A stretch of 64,000 nucleotides of DNA from Spirochaetaceae bacterium (GCA_007693945.1 RECP01000087.1:1-64000), one strand, 5' to 3'; shown: positions 17,083-26,737, counted from the first letter of the stretch. Notes: generated by a model not told the origin, from the sequence alone. Program-made: numbers and translations.

Positions 17083-17451
17083 ATGAGTCGGTCTGCACGC
17101 CATTTTCTGGATTTGCTGGACGTGGAACTGGAAGATATCTGCGCTGATCTGCGCGCTATGGAAGACGTTATGCGCGACCGCATCGCGGCTTCGGATCTGA
17201 CGGCCTATGTCTACCAGGAAAACAGCGCATTGCTCGAGCTGGAGATCGCGTGTATCTCGCGTCTGCGTACCGCAATCAAGAACACGGCCTTCGATCCGAC
17301 TGCCGACATTGCGGAGACGGCCGATGAGGTGCGCCGCCTCTGTACCGACGAGACGCGGCGCATGCAGATGCCGCCGGCCATCTGCGTGATGGTGAACCGT
17401 CGTTTGCAGAGGTTGGTGCAGTTCCTGGATTCTCAGGACGGGGGCTTCTGA
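17083..17451 (+). CDS. Unrecognised small helical protein
   Basis: This is a 122-residue, mostly helical, soluble protein (L-L-D-V-E-L-E-D-I-C, E-D-V-M-R-D-R, and a C-terminal R-R-L-Q-R-L-V-Q-F-L-D). It has no signal peptide and no known motif. A TATACT box at 17068-17073 ends 9 nt before the ATG at 17083, so I take that as the start and expect almost no leader; the upstream ATG at 17065 would precede transcription. Its 3' end overlaps the end of the convergent cysteine-motif gene by 19 nt. Function unknown. Confidence 0.6.
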   Translation: MSRSARHFLDLLDVELEDICADLRAMEDVMRDRIAASDLTAYVYQENSALLELEIACISRLRTAIKNTAFDPTADIAETADEVRRLCTDETRRMQMPPAICVMVNRRLQRLVQFLDSQDGGF

Positions 17452-17870
17452 TCGACGGCCCGCTCGCGGTCGACGATCTGCTGCAGCACGCGCGCCGCTT
17501 CGAGCATGACCGGCAGACAGCCATCGGTCTCGTGGCGCCAGCGCTCCTTGATCGGGGCGCAGTCGATATGCCCAAGGATCCCGCGCATCCGTTGAAAGAA
17601 CTCTGCGTTCAGCTGCTTGACGCGGTCGCTCTCGTGACCTCGCTGCTGCACAAACATCGCACTGAAGACCATCGAGGCGCCGGTCAATACGCCGCAGGTG
17701 CTCTCGACACCCATTCCTCCTCCGAATCCGGCCGCCAGTCTCAGTGACGCTTGCTCCAGCTCGAGTCCGTAGGCCTGGTTGGCTGCGTAGAGAATCGTTT
17801 CAGCACAGTTGAGATCCTCGCGCTTGTTCAGGCCCGCCGCAACAATACCGTAGAGAGTCTGCCCACTCAT
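17433..17870 (-). CDS. C_GCAxxG_C_C family cysteine-motif protein (second copy)
   Basis: This is a 145-residue member of the same putative redox or metal-binding family as 6136-6588. Key cysteines are L-N-C-A-E-T (residue 22 region), S-T-C-G-V-L-T-G-A (the C-G-x-x-x-G-A core), H-I-D-C-A-P-I and D-G-C-L-P. The glycine-rich A-A-G-F-G-G-G-M-G before the core is typical of the family. TACAAT (17882-17877, minus strand) ends 6 nt before the ATG at 17870, with no ribosome binding site, suggesting a leaderless mRNA. The two copies differ clearly in sequence, so they are not a recent duplication. Confidence 0.87.
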   Translation of the reverse strand: MSGQTLYGIVAAGLNKREDLNCAETILYAANQAYGLELEQASLRLAAGFGGGMGVESTCGVLTGASMVFSAMFVQQRGHESDRVKQLNAEFFQRMRGILGHIDCAPIKERWRHETDGCLPVMLEAARVLQQIVDRERAVDQKPPS

Positions 17871-17955
17871 ACGGTGATTGTATCACGACGCACGCGCAGC
17901 GGAGAAGCCTCCGGTTGCCGCCGGCCGGCCGGTCAGGCTACACTTGCCCCGCAGT

Positions 17956-18585
17956 ATGCGACAGATTAGCTGGTGGCAGCAGGCGTGCAAGGACCTCAGC
18001 AGCCGCGACCTGGTCATTGCCGGGCTCGTGCGCCGGCATCGTGGTGACCGCCTGCGCGGCAGCGGTCACGCCTTTCGCACGCTGGTGAACGCGATCGTCG
18101 GGCAGCAGATCTCGGTAGCTGCTGCCGACAGTATCTGGGCCCGTCTTACGCACGCATTTCCCGGCGCAGCTCCCGAGGCGCTTGCAGCGGCCGACACTGG
18201 AGCGCTGCGCGCGGTGGGTCTGTCCAATCAGAAGGCGGCCTGTGTGCGCAATGCCGCCCTGGCGTTTTGCGCGGGCACAATTGATCCGGCCGCGTGGGAT
18301 CGCATGAGCGACGACGAGATCCGCGCCGATCTCACTGCTCTGCGCGGCGTAGGACCCTGGACGGCCGACATGATGCTGATCTTTCATCTGCATCGGCCCG
18401 ACGTGCTGCCGCTGGGAGACATTGGTCTGGTCAACGCCGCGGCCCGCCTTTACGGCTGGAGCCTTGACGACGATCGGCAGCGCAGGCAGCGGTTGCGCGA
18501 TCATGCTGAGCGCTGGCGGCCGTGGCGTACTGTAGCAACCTGGTTCATCTGGCGCGACCTGGACGCCGAACCGGTGGTATACTGA
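17956..18585 (+). CDS. DNA-3-methyladenine glycosylase II (AlkA-type HhH-GPD)
   Basis: This is a 209-residue base-excision repair glycosylase. The helix-hairpin-helix is L-R-G-V-G-P-W-T-A-D, followed by the catalytic Asp at about residue 155 in L-P-L-G-D-I-G-L-V-N. The Q-Q-I-S-V-A-A-A segment near residue 50 is the conserved helix of the family. It removes alkylated purines. The ATG at 17956 follows TACACT (17939-17944, with TTGCCG 18 bp upstream) by 11 nt and lacks a clear ribosome binding site. E. coli AlkA has an extra N-terminal domain missing here, as in many bacterial short forms. With tag broken at 4063, this may be the main alkyl-adenine glycosylase in the window. Confidence 0.9.
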   Translation: MRQISWWQQACKDLSSRDLVIAGLVRRHRGDRLRGSGHAFRTLVNAIVGQQISVAAADSIWARLTHAFPGAAPEALAAADTGALRAVGLSNQKAACVRNAALAFCAGTIDPAAWDRMSDDEIRADLTALRGVGPWTADMMLIFHLHRPDVLPLGDIGLVNAAARLYGWSLDDDRQRRQRLRDHAERWRPWRTVATWFIWRDLDAEPVVY

Positions 18586-18645
18586 GCAATTGCAACGGGG
18601 GTTTTAGCCCGCCGGCGTGCTACATTGAAGAGCAGGAGGGTGTCT

Positions 18646-19173
18646 ATGAAACCGGTATCCGTAATTATGGCGTCGGTGGTGCTTCTGCTGGTCGGGGCTT
18701 CGGTCCACGCCCAGCAACCACTTGATCGCGGTACAATCAACCGCTGGGCTGATTCGATGGAAGAGGTGCAGCGCTGGGGCGAAAGCCGCATCGACCTGGA
18801 CGGCGACGCTTCGATGGACTTCGCGGCTTCCTTTGCTCGTGCAGCGCGCGAGCACGCGGAGGTGCAGCGCATCATCGCCCGGCACGGATTCTCCAGCGGC
18901 GACCAGTGGGCCCGGACAGGGTCGCGCATTATGCACGCCTTCGCCGCGATGAAGATGGATGCCTACGCGCCGGCGATGGAGCGCGAGATGCGTCAGCAAC
19001 TCGAGGAGATCGAGCGCAACCCGCATCTGCCCCCGGAGCAGCGTCAGATGATGCGTCAGCAGATCGAGCTGGCGATGGGTTCTGCGGAGGCGTTCGCGGA
19101 CGCGCCCGCGGAGGACGTTGCCGCCGTGCGCGCCAACCGGCAGCGGCTGGATCGACTCTTTGAGGACGGCTGA
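18646..19173 (+). CDS. Secreted helical protein of unknown function
   Basis: This is a 175-residue exported protein with a clear signal peptide (residues 1-23, ending V-H-A-Q). The mature part is highly charged and helical, with many Met, Arg and Glu (M-E-R-E-M-R-Q-Q-L-E-E-I-E) and no cysteine or known domain. The start is fixed by GCAGGAGGGTGTCT directly upstream. Transcription may use TATACT near 18580 at the end of the previous gene. I do not recognise a family; a periplasmic chaperone-like or stress role would be speculation. Confidence 0.75.
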   Translation: MKPVSVIMASVVLLLVGASVHAQQPLDRGTINRWADSMEEVQRWGESRIDLDGDASMDFAASFARAAREHAEVQRIIARHGFSSGDQWARTGSRIMHAFAAMKMDAYAPAMEREMRQQLEEIERNPHLPPEQRQMMRQQIELAMGSAEAFADAPAEDVAAVRANRQRLDRLFEDG

Positions 19174-19238
19174 AGCCGGCGGCGACACCTGCTGAAGGCG
19201 CTCAACCGGTCGGCTCACTGACGCTGCGTCACCCCGGC

Positions 19239-19472
19239 TCAGGCTATGCAGGCTGCGGCCGGCTCTTCGCACTCGTTCAAGAACCCGGTGCGTATGCAGG
19301 CGTCAAAGAGGTGCCGGCTGATGATCTCCTCAGACTCGCGGATGCCGGCCTTGTTGATAGTGGTGATGAGGATTACATAGCCTTCGGAGTTCTCCCCGAT
19401 GAGCCTGAGGTAGGTCTCTACGCCCGGGATGCCCTTAACGCGGAACCGCTTCATTCGATATGGCCCGTACAT
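19239..19472 (-). CDS. Unrecognised small protein
   Basis: This is a 77-residue protein with a basic N-terminus (M-K-R-F-R-V-K-G), an alpha/beta middle part (Y-V-I-L-I-T-T-I-N) and four cysteines, including C-E-E-P-A-A-A-C at the end. AGGGAGA lies 8 nt before the ATG at 19472, supporting expression. I do not recognise the family; the pattern is compatible with a small regulatory or ligand-binding module. The gene is divergent from addB, with about 60 bp between the starts. Confidence 0.6.
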   Translation of the reverse strand: MYGPYRMKRFRVKGIPGVETYLRLIGENSEGYVILITTINKAGIRESEEIISRHLFDACIRTGFLNECEEPAAACIA

Positions 19473-19532
19473 ACGCTATCTCTCCCTACTTTCCTATCGG
19501 CATTTGCGTGAACCTGGTTTACACTGTTGTGC

Positions 19533-22283
19533 GTGAAGGCAGAGCCAGGAGCGGACGCGCAGAGCCGATTCCCTTTCTACCACGAGCTCGAGAATCAGCG
19601 TGCAGTGCTGGTCTTCCCGTCCGAGGTGGTTGCGCGGTTCTGGCGCCGCCGTGCGGTGCAGCAGTTGCAGCGGCGCGCGGTCTCCCACGACCGCATCATA
19701 TCCTGGGACGCCTTCAAGGAGCGCGTGTTCGAGATCCGCAGCCAGGCGCGCCCGGTCAACGCCACGCTGCGCCGCATTTTCGCTGCCGCGCTCCTGCACC
19801 AGAATCGTGAGCGGCCCTGTCTGCGCGCCGTGGTGGACCCTCGTTACAGCGCGAATTCGGCGGCCTTTGTCGGTCTGCTGCAGCGGATTCTGCCGTCGCT
19901 GCGGGCGCTGGCCGACCGTGGTGCGCTGCAGCAGACCGGCGAGCCGCTGCTCTATGATCTCGCCCTCATCTACGATCGCTACCGCAGCTTTCTTCAGCGC
20001 GCGGGACTGTTTGAACCCGGTTGGCACCGGGCCGGAATCGCAGCGCCTGAAGATCCGCACGTAATTGTCTTCCCCGATCTGATAGCGGACTACGCAGAGT
20101 TTGCCGGCGAGCTTGAACGTCACGCAACGATCTCAACGATCTCAACCGCGGCGTTTGAACGCGGCGTAGCCCCGGGTGCCGCGGCTTCAGTAGCGGTGCG
20201 CGAGTACGTGAACGCCCACCGGGAAGTGCACGCGGTCCTGGCGGAGATTGAAGCTCTGCTCGATCAGGGGATCGCACCCGAGGAGATCGTTGTCAGTGTC
20301 GCCGAACCGGAGGCGCACGAGCCGTTTCTCCAACGCTACGCCGAGTTGCACGCCATTCCGATGCTGTTCCGCCGCGGGCGGCCACTATCCGATTCGGCGG
20401 CAGGCCGCTTCTTTCGGGCGTTGTCGACGGCGGTTTCGAGCGGCTTTGCGTTCAACGCGTTGCGGGGGCTGCTGCTCGATCAAGCGGTGCCCTGGGGGCA
20501 GCCGCGGCTCGGACGCGAGCTGATCCGGGCCGCAGTTGACGCGGGCTGTCTCAAGGCCGGACTGGGCAGCGCGCAGAGCGCTACGAAGGAGCGGCACGCG
20601 GACGATGAGTGGCTGCGTGCCATCGCCGCGGCCGCCGGAGATGATCGCGCGGTTCTGCGGAGGTATTACCTCGGTGTACGCGATTCGCTGAACGGCATTG
20701 CGGCCGCGCGCAGCGCGGCGGAACTGCGGCAGCGGTTGATAGCATTTGTGCGCCGTTTTCTGGACGGTGAGCGCTGGGATACGCAGAGCCTCAATGTATA
20801 TCAGCGTGCACTCGACGAGCTGAAGCAGCTGGTAGCCGCCGAGTCGGCACTGGGGCAGGGTGTGACAGATGCCTTCGTGCTGTGGCTCGGTCTGCTCGAA
20901 CAGACGCCCTACGTGCAGCAGAGTAACGAGGGCGGAGTAGCGGTCTTCCCGTATCGCGTAGCCGCGGGCATGCGTCCGGGATACCACTTTGTGATCAACG
21001 CGTCGCACGACGGAACCCGAATAGTAGAGAACCCGTTCACCTTTGTCAGGGAGGATCTGCGCGAACGTCTCGACCTGCCCGAGCGCGACTTCTCACACGC
21101 TTTTCTGCGCGCGTACCGCGTCTCCGGTGAGTCCGTCAACTTCTCGTACAGCCTGCAGAGTTTTGCCGGTCCCCGGTTTGCTGCCGGCGGGCTGGCGGAC
21201 CGTGCAGAGCCCGCGGAAGCCGCACATCGCGACCCGTATCGCGATGAGCGTGAACTGTGGGCAGCCGGTCTGGAGCAACTGCCGCAGCGGCTCTACCGGT
21301 GGCAGAGCGAAGGGTTGCTTTCGCTGGCGCGCACCGGGCTGCGCCGGCGTGACGTCGACCTTTCTCGCCAACCGGTTGCGCCGGGTTCCCTGCGTGCCCG
21401 CCTTCTTGAGCGCTCCACAGGCGGTGGGCCGCTGCTGTCGCTGTCGGCAAGCCGCATCGACAGCTATCGCAGTTGTCCGTTCGGCTACCTGCTGGCGTAT
21501 TCGCTGAGGATCGAGCAGACCGATTTCGCGGTGATCGTGCAGCCGGCTCTGGCGGTCGGCAGCTACCAGCACGCGGTGCTTGAGTCGCTCTATCAGCGAA
21601 TCGCCCGGGACGACGCTCTGGTACGCCCGGAGCGGCTGGAACACTACGTGCAGATGCTGAGCGAGGTGCTGCAGGATGAGTCGCTGCTGCGTTCCGCGCT
21701 GCGCGCACTGCCGCGGCCGGTTATCGAGCTGGTCCGGCGCATTACGTCCGAGGGCGCCACGCGGCTGCTGCACGCCGAACTCGAGCAGCCGGGCCGACAC
21801 CGAATCGAGCAGACCGAACTCAGTCTTTCGCGCCGATTCGATCAGCCGGCCGTGGAACTGACCGGACGCATCGATCGTCTCGGCCGTCATCCTGATGACG
21901 ACAGCTACATCCTGGTGGACTATAAACGCCGCGGCAGCGCTCGCCGCAGCCAGGTTGTTGGCCGCGGGGGGGATCCTTCCACCATTACCACGGTGCAGTT
22001 GCCGGTGTACATGCTGCTGCTGGAGGGTGACGGCCGGCGTGTCGAACGCGCCTATTACTATCAGGTCGAACGCGGCCGAATCGTTACCATTCTCAGTCCG
22101 GATCCACCCAGGTACCGTCTGGATGAGAACGAACGGCAGGAACTGCTGGATTACGTGGAGCGCGTGATCGAAACGGTGGCGGCCGGTCTGCGCAACGGGG
22201 ACTATCGCTTTCCTGATCCGGTTACCGGCTGCGATACCTGCCACTACCGCGGTATCTGCCGCGCCCGGTTTGCGGTGGAGTAG
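19533..22283 (+). CDS. addB: AddB-like helicase-nuclease subunit with PD-(D/E)XK and Fe-S Cys
   Basis: This roughly 916-residue protein is the nuclease partner of the AddA-like helicase that starts 8 nt downstream. The C-terminal PD-(D/E)XK nuclease core is visible as L-T-G-R-I-D-R-L-G followed by Y-I-L-V-D-Y-K-R (catalytic Asp and Lys near 21890-21930). Cysteines flank the nuclease: one in S-Y-R-S-C-P-F-G-Y and a cluster G-C-D-T-C-H-Y-R-G-I-C at the end. This is the AddB-type 4Fe-4S arrangement. The middle part is helicase-like but lacks a clear Walker A, as in AddB. TACACT (19520-19525) ends 7 nt before the GTG at 19533, which I take as start; a TTG at 19527 is the alternative. Role: double-strand break resection. 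Confidence 0.85.
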   Translation: MKAEPGADAQSRFPFYHELENQRAVLVFPSEVVARFWRRRAVQQLQRRAVSHDRIISWDAFKERVFEIRSQARPVNATLRRIFAAALLHQNRERPCLRAVVDPRYSANSAAFVGLLQRILPSLRALADRGALQQTGEPLLYDLALIYDRYRSFLQRAGLFEPGWHRAGIAAPEDPHVIVFPDLIADYAEFAGELERHATISTISTAAFERGVAPGAAASVAVREYVNAHREVHAVLAEIEALLDQGIAPEEIVVSVAEPEAHEPFLQRYAELHAIPMLFRRGRPLSDSAAGRFFRALSTAVSSGFAFNALRGLLLDQAVPWGQPRLGRELIRAAVDAGCLKAGLGSAQSATKERHADDEWLRAIAAAAGDDRAVLRRYYLGVRDSLNGIAAARSAAELRQRLIAFVRRFLDGERWDTQSLNVYQRALDELKQLVAAESALGQGVTDAFVLWLGLLEQTPYVQQSNEGGVAVFPYRVAAGMRPGYHFVINASHDGTRIVENPFTFVREDLRERLDLPERDFSHAFLRAYRVSGESVNFSYSLQSFAGPRFAAGGLADRAEPAEAAHRDPYRDERELWAAGLEQLPQRLYRWQSEGLLSLARTGLRRRDVDLSRQPVAPGSLRARLLERSTGGGPLLSLSASRIDSYRSCPFGYLLAYSLRIEQTDFAVIVQPALAVGSYQHAVLESLYQRIARDDALVRPERLEHYVQMLSEVLQDESLLRSALRALPRPVIELVRRITSEGATRLLHAELEQPGRHRIEQTELSLSRRFDQPAVELTGRIDRLGRHPDDDSYILVDYKRRGSARRSQVVGRGGDPSTITTVQLPVYMLLLEGDGRRVERAYYYQVERGRIVTILSPDPPRYRLDENERQELLDYVERVIETVAAGLRNGDYRFPDPVTGCDTCHYRGICRARFAVE

Positions 22284-22291
22284 GAGCGCAG

Positions 22292-25200
22292 ATGACATTC
22301 GACGCCGGTCAACAGCGGGCAATCGACACGGTTTCCAACGCAGTAGTTGCGGCGGGTGCCGGGTCGGGCAAGACCACGGTGCTTGCCGAGCGATACCTGC
22401 GTCTGGTGTGCCGGATGCACACTCCGGTGAGTTCAATTCTCACGCTGACCTTCACGCGCAAGGCCGCGGCCGAAATGCACGAGCGGATCTACCGGCGGCT
22501 GCGCGACTTCGGCCGCCAAGCCCCTGATGATCCGTTTGTTGCCGAACAGCTGGAGCAGTTCGACCGGGCTCCGATTGCGACTCTCGACAGCTTCTGTGCG
22601 CAGCTTGTGCGTTCATCAGCGGCACGCTTCGGGGTGACGCCCGATTTCCGCAGCGACGAGGATGAGCATCGCCGCCTGGCCGAAGAGGTGGCGCTCGAGG
22701 TGCTGCTCGATCATCTGTCGGTTGACGCGGTGGCGCGCTTTACTGCCGCCAACGACTTTGAGAAAGTGTGGAAGGAGTGCCTGGTCGCGATTGCCCAGGA
22801 CTACTGCCTGATTACACGCCCGGTGGATTCGGCTGCAATTGCCGCTGCCCAGCACGCTACCCTGATTGGTGCGTTCAACCGCGCGCTGAACTCGCTGCAC
22901 GATGCGCTGACAACGGCCGCGGCGCTCGATATCGGAAACAGCAAGACCGCGCGGCAGGCGATCGAGGCGCTGCGGCAGACAGCCCTGTCGCCGCATGTCG
23001 ACGGTTCCGAGCTGCCGCGGCTGCAGCGCCAACTCGAGCGCCTGCGACAAATCAGAAAACCCGGCGGCGCCGGCGCCAATCCGCAGCTCGCGCTGTTCAA
23101 GACGCAGATCGATACGCTGCGCGAACTGTGCAGCGAGCTCGATGCGCTGGCGGGCTCGCTGCTGATGGAGTCGGACGTGCACGCACTGCTTGAGATGGTT
23201 GCAGACTTTGACGCACGGCTGCAGACTGCCAAACGCGCCCGCGGTCTTCTGACGTATGCCGACGTAATGGAGATGGCGATTTCGACGCTGCAGGAGGATG
23301 CCGAACTGCGGCGCTTCTATAACCAGCGCTTCCGTTTCATCATGATCGACGAGTTTCAGGACAACAACGATCGCCAGAAGCTGCTGCTCTACCTGCTGGC
23401 GCTCAGTGAGGATGCGCTGAAGTCGGATGATCCGCTGCCGGCGCCCACAGCGGCTGATCTGCACCCGCAGAAGCTCTTCTTTGTCGGCGATGACAAGCAG
23501 TCTATCTATCGTTTCCGCGGCGCCGATGTGACGGTTTTTCGGCAGCTGGCGCATGAACTCTCGGAAGGCGGTAGCGAGGGACCGCTGGAGCTGAACGCCA
23601 ACTACCGCAGCGAGCCGCAGCTGATCGACTTCTTCAATCAGGTGTTTCCGATTGTGATGGCCGATGCCGACCAGCCGTACGAGGCGCGCTTTGCTGCACT
23701 GGACAAAGGCGCGCCACAGCGGGTCGAGCCGACCGTACGCGTACTGTTCAAGCCGTATACCGGGGACGCGGGAACCCCCGGGGAGGGAGATTCAGAAGGC
23801 GTTGGCGGCAACGAGACGGGTGACCGGGAGGTGCTGCCGAGCGAAGACGTGGAGGCGTTCTGCGTTGCTCAGTGGATTGACCGTGTAGTCAGCCGGCGAT
23901 CACTACCCGTTGCCGGTACCGAGCAGGTCCGGCCCGCAGGCTACGATGATATTGCGCTGTTGCTGCGCTCATCTGGCAATCAGATGCGCTTCGAACGCAT
24001 GTTTCGACGCTTCGGCATTCCGTACCAGTCGCAGGTGGTGCGCAGCCTCTTTCTGGAGGCGCCGGCGTACGACATCTACCAGCTGTTGCAGTTGGCGTGC
24101 TATCCCGAGGATCGCCCGGCTTACGCGGCACTGCTGCGATCTCCGCTGGTGCATCTGGATGACGACGCGCTTGTGGAGGTGATGCTGCGCCGTGAAGCCC
24201 CGTTCGCCGAGGTTGCCGATCTGGCCGCTGAGCAACAACAGCGCTATCGAGCCGGGGCCGAGCTCTACGGCGACATAACGGCGCTGATTGACCGGAGCCC
24301 GGTCTCGCAGCTGGTGACGCGGATCTGGTATCGCTGGGGCTACCGCTATTCCCTGCTGCGCCGCAGCGCGTATCATCCCTATCTGGAGTATTACGAGCAC
24401 CTGTTTGCCTTTGCCCGCCGCTACGACGATGCGCCGATTGTCGACTTCCTGGACGCGCTGCGCGAAAACCTCGGCCAGTACGGTCGCTTCCCGGAACTGG
24501 AGGTGATACAGGAGCACGGCAGCGGTGTTCAGATCATGACCGTGCACAAGTCCAAAGGCCTGGAGTTTCCGGTTGTGGTGCTGGGCAATGCCGGAAATGC
24601 CGGCCGCAGTGAGGGTACCGGAAGCGCTCCGTTCTACCTCTCCGCGCGGCACGGCCTGACCTTCAACATGCCGCAGCCCAACGGTGACAAGAAGGCGGTC
24701 AACTGGTTTTTCACCCAGGGCAAGACCGAAGAGGACCGCAAGGCGCTGGCGGAAGCCAAGCGGCTGCTCTACGTAGCGTTGACACGTGCGCGTTCTCATT
24801 TGCTGGTCTGCGGCTATTTCCACCGCAACAACCGCGATGCCGATCATGTCCACCTGCGAATGCTGCTGCACGCTCTGGGCGTGGCCTGCGACGGCTCACC
24901 GATCGCGGCTGCCGGTTCCCCTGCCGCCGGGTCTGCGGCACCTGCAGCGCCGGCTGTTGTTCCGGCGGCCGGTGGCCGCGGCGGGCGGCCGCATCCGCTT
25001 GTGCAGCTGGAGCTGATGCCCGATGTGTCGCAGAGCGAGCTGGAGCATCACCGGCAGCGCGGACGCTCCGTCGATGCGATCAGCGCCGCCCGGCGCTACC
25101 AGGCGCTGCCGCTGATCCGGCGTGCGGCCGCCCGCCGCGAGTACAGCGTCACGGAGTTGAATGCCCTGCTTCCGGCAGTTGAGACGGGCGGACGGACGTT

Positions 25201-25774
25201 GAGAGAGCTGGAAAGCGATGACCTGATTGCCAGGTACGGAATGGAACGGGAGTTCGGGATCCTGTGTCACGCCGCCATCGAGTACCGGCTGCGGCGCGGG
25301 CAGCCGGCAGAGCCTGCCGAGCTGGAGCAGCACGCGCCGCGGGCGCTTCCCGTCGAGGCCTCGCCGCAGCAACGGGCGCTGCTGTTGCAGGACGCACTGG
25401 CACTGGCGCAGGGTTTCTTTGAGTCGAGGCTCTACCGGGAGAAAATTGCGTCGGTCGACGGCCGGCACCTTGCGATCGAGCACGCTTTCCTGTTGCGCCC
25501 GCGGAGTGCGTCGGAAATCCTGGTGCAGGGACAGATCGATCTGTTTGTTCCGCAACAGACCGGCGGCGTGCTGATTGACTTCAAAACCAACCGCCTTGCG
25601 GTTGCGGGCGAGTACGCGGTGCAGCTGGCGCTCTATCGTGAGGCGGCCGAACAGCTGTTCGGTGAACCGGTTACGGTGTGGGCCTGCTATCTGCGCGGGC
25701 CGTTGTGGCTGGACTACAGCGACAGTCGGGTTGATGTCGATGCGCTGCTACGTACGCTCGTCGGGGTACCGTAA
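22292..25774 (+). CDS. addA: AddA-like UvrD-family helicase-nuclease
   Basis: This is a 1160-residue SF1A helicase of the AddA/RecB type. Walker A is A-G-A-G-S-G-K-T-T near residue 20. Motif II appears as I-D-E-F-Q-D, and motif III/IV as G-D-D-K-Q-S-I-Y-R-F-R-G-A-D. Motif V/VI is seen as T-V-H-K-S-K-G-L-E-F and L-Y-V-A-L-T-R-A. The C-terminal nuclease has I-D-L-F-V-P and L-I-D-F-K-T-N-R, giving two Asp and one Lys of a PD-(D/E)XK site. A low-complexity Ala/Pro/Gly linker at about 24890-24990 separates helicase and nuclease parts. It lies 8 nt after addB and forms the AddAB recombination complex with it. Its end overlaps the convergent oxidoreductase gene by 27 nt. Confidence 0.92.
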   Translation: MTFDAGQQRAIDTVSNAVVAAGAGSGKTTVLAERYLRLVCRMHTPVSSILTLTFTRKAAAEMHERIYRRLRDFGRQAPDDPFVAEQLEQFDRAPIATLDSFCAQLVRSSAARFGVTPDFRSDEDEHRRLAEEVALEVLLDHLSVDAVARFTAANDFEKVWKECLVAIAQDYCLITRPVDSAAIAAAQHATLIGAFNRALNSLHDALTTAAALDIGNSKTARQAIEALRQTALSPHVDGSELPRLQRQLERLRQIRKPGGAGANPQLALFKTQIDTLRELCSELDALAGSLLMESDVHALLEMVADFDARLQTAKRARGLLTYADVMEMAISTLQEDAELRRFYNQRFRFIMIDEFQDNNDRQKLLLYLLALSEDALKSDDPLPAPTAADLHPQKLFFVGDDKQSIYRFRGADVTVFRQLAHELSEGGSEGPLELNANYRSEPQLIDFFNQVFPIVMADADQPYEARFAALDKGAPQRVEPTVRVLFKPYTGDAGTPGEGDSEGVGGNETGDREVLPSEDVEAFCVAQWIDRVVSRRSLPVAGTEQVRPAGYDDIALLLRSSGNQMRFERMFRRFGIPYQSQVVRSLFLEAPAYDIYQLLQLACYPEDRPAYAALLRSPLVHLDDDALVEVMLRREAPFAEVADLAAEQQQRYRAGAELYGDITALIDRSPVSQLVTRIWYRWGYRYSLLRRSAYHPYLEYYEHLFAFARRYDDAPIVDFLDALRENLGQYGRFPELEVIQEHGSGVQIMTVHKSKGLEFPVVVLGNAGNAGRSEGTGSAPFYLSARHGLTFNMPQPNGDKKAVNWFFTQGKTEEDRKALAEAKRLLYVALTRARSHLLVCGYFHRNNRDADHVHLRMLLHALGVACDGSPIAAAGSPAAGSAAPAAPAVVPAAGGRGGRPHPLVQLELMPDVSQSELEHHRQRGRSVDAISAARRYQALPLIRRAAARREYSVTELNALLPAVETGGRTLRELESDDLIARYGMEREFGILCHAAIEYRLRRGQPAEPAELEQHAPRALPVEASPQQRALLLQDALALAQGFFESRLYREKIASVDGRHLAIEHAFLLRPRSASEILVQGQIDLFVPQQTGGVLIDFKTNRLAVAGEYAVQLALYREAAEQLFGEPVTVWACYLRGPLWLDYSDSRVDVDALLRTLVGVP

Positions 25775-26737
25775 GCCCCAGTCGCTGCGGAACCTGTCCA
25801 TTGTGCGCATGACGGCCAGAGACTCGGTGATGGGCATGATATCGCTCTGGTTACGGCCTTCAAGGATGCAGCGAGTTGCCTCTTCTATCTCGTACTGGAA
25901 GCCGCTCGACGGATAGCGAACATCGTAGCTCTTGCGCCCGGATTCGGTCTCGACGTGCAGGAAACTGGGCCGCAGAAACCTCTCAACCCGGATGACGCCG
26001 CGCTTTCCGTAGAGCGATGCTTCTTCGGTCAGGATTGTCCTGCACGACGATGCCAGCACCGCCAGTCGTCCTTCGCTGAAACGCAGAAGGTAGCCCGACG
26101 TCTCATCAACGCCGGTGGGACCCAGATACGCCAGACTGGTTGTGGCCTCGGGTGCGCCGCCAAACACGATGTGCGCGAAGTTGAGCGGGTAGATCCCCAG
26201 ATCCAGCAGCGCGCCTCCGGCAAGCAGCGGGTTCAGGACCCGGTGATCGGGGTCGTTGTCGCGGTCGATGCCCAGGCAGGCGTGCAACAGATGGATGGGC
26301 CCCACAACTTCGGCGTTCAGGAGCTCCCGCAGGGTGCGGATGCCGGGCAGAAAGCGGGTCCACAGCGCTTCCATAAGAAAGAGCCCTTTATCGGCGGCTT
26401 TGGCCGCCAGCTGTTCGAGTTGAGCGGCGTTGATCGTTATCGGTTTTTCGCACAGAACGTGCTTGCCGTACTCCAACGCCAGCATTGCATTCTCAAAGTG
26501 GAAATTGTGGGTGGTGGCAACGTAGACCGCATCCACATCGCTGTCAGTGACCAGCTGCTCGTAATGGGTGTAGACCTTGGGCACCAGGTGAGTTGCGGCA
26601 AACTCCTCAGCGCGACCGGGTGTCCGGGATGCCGCGGCCAGAAGCTCGGCATCCGCAACCAGTGCTATTCCGCGGGCAAACGCGTGCGCGATATTGCCAC
26701 TTCCGATGACTCCCCAGCGAACCGACTGATTCGGCAT
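25748..26737 (-). CDS. Gfo/Idh/MocA family oxidoreductase
   Basis: This is a 329-residue NAD(P)-dependent dehydrogenase. The N-terminal Rossmann fold has G-V-I-G-S-G-N-I-A, and the E-K-P motif at the domain junction is present in H-V-L-C-E-K-P-I-T, giving the lysine used in catalysis. The C-terminal alpha/beta domain follows (M-E-A-L-W-T-R-F-L-P). The W-T-R-F-L-P form is common in the dihydrodiol/1,5-anhydrofructose-like branch; the substrate is probably a sugar or cyclitol, but this cannot be told. AGGGAGGA precedes the ATG at 26737. It may act in the nearby sugar region but is not in that operon. Confidence 0.9.
   Translation of the reverse strand: MPNQSVRWGVIGSGNIAHAFARGIALVADAELLAAASRTPGRAEEFAATHLVPKVYTHYEQLVTDSDVDAVYVATTHNFHFENAMLALEYGKHVLCEKPITINAAQLEQLAAKAADKGLFLMEALWTRFLPGIRTLRELLNAEVVGPIHLLHACLGIDRDNDPDHRVLNPLLAGGALLDLGIYPLNFAHIVFGGAPEATTSLAYLGPTGVDETSGYLLRFSEGRLAVLASSCRTILTEEASLYGKRGVIRVERFLRPSFLHVETESGRKSYDVRYPSSGFQYEIEEATRCILEGRNQSDIMPITESLAVMRTMDRFRSDWGLRYPDERT

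Noticed and set aside
21093-22436. Minus-strand 447-codon frame opposite addB
   Set aside because: Antisense to the conserved nuclease domain; no ribosome binding site or recognisable family.
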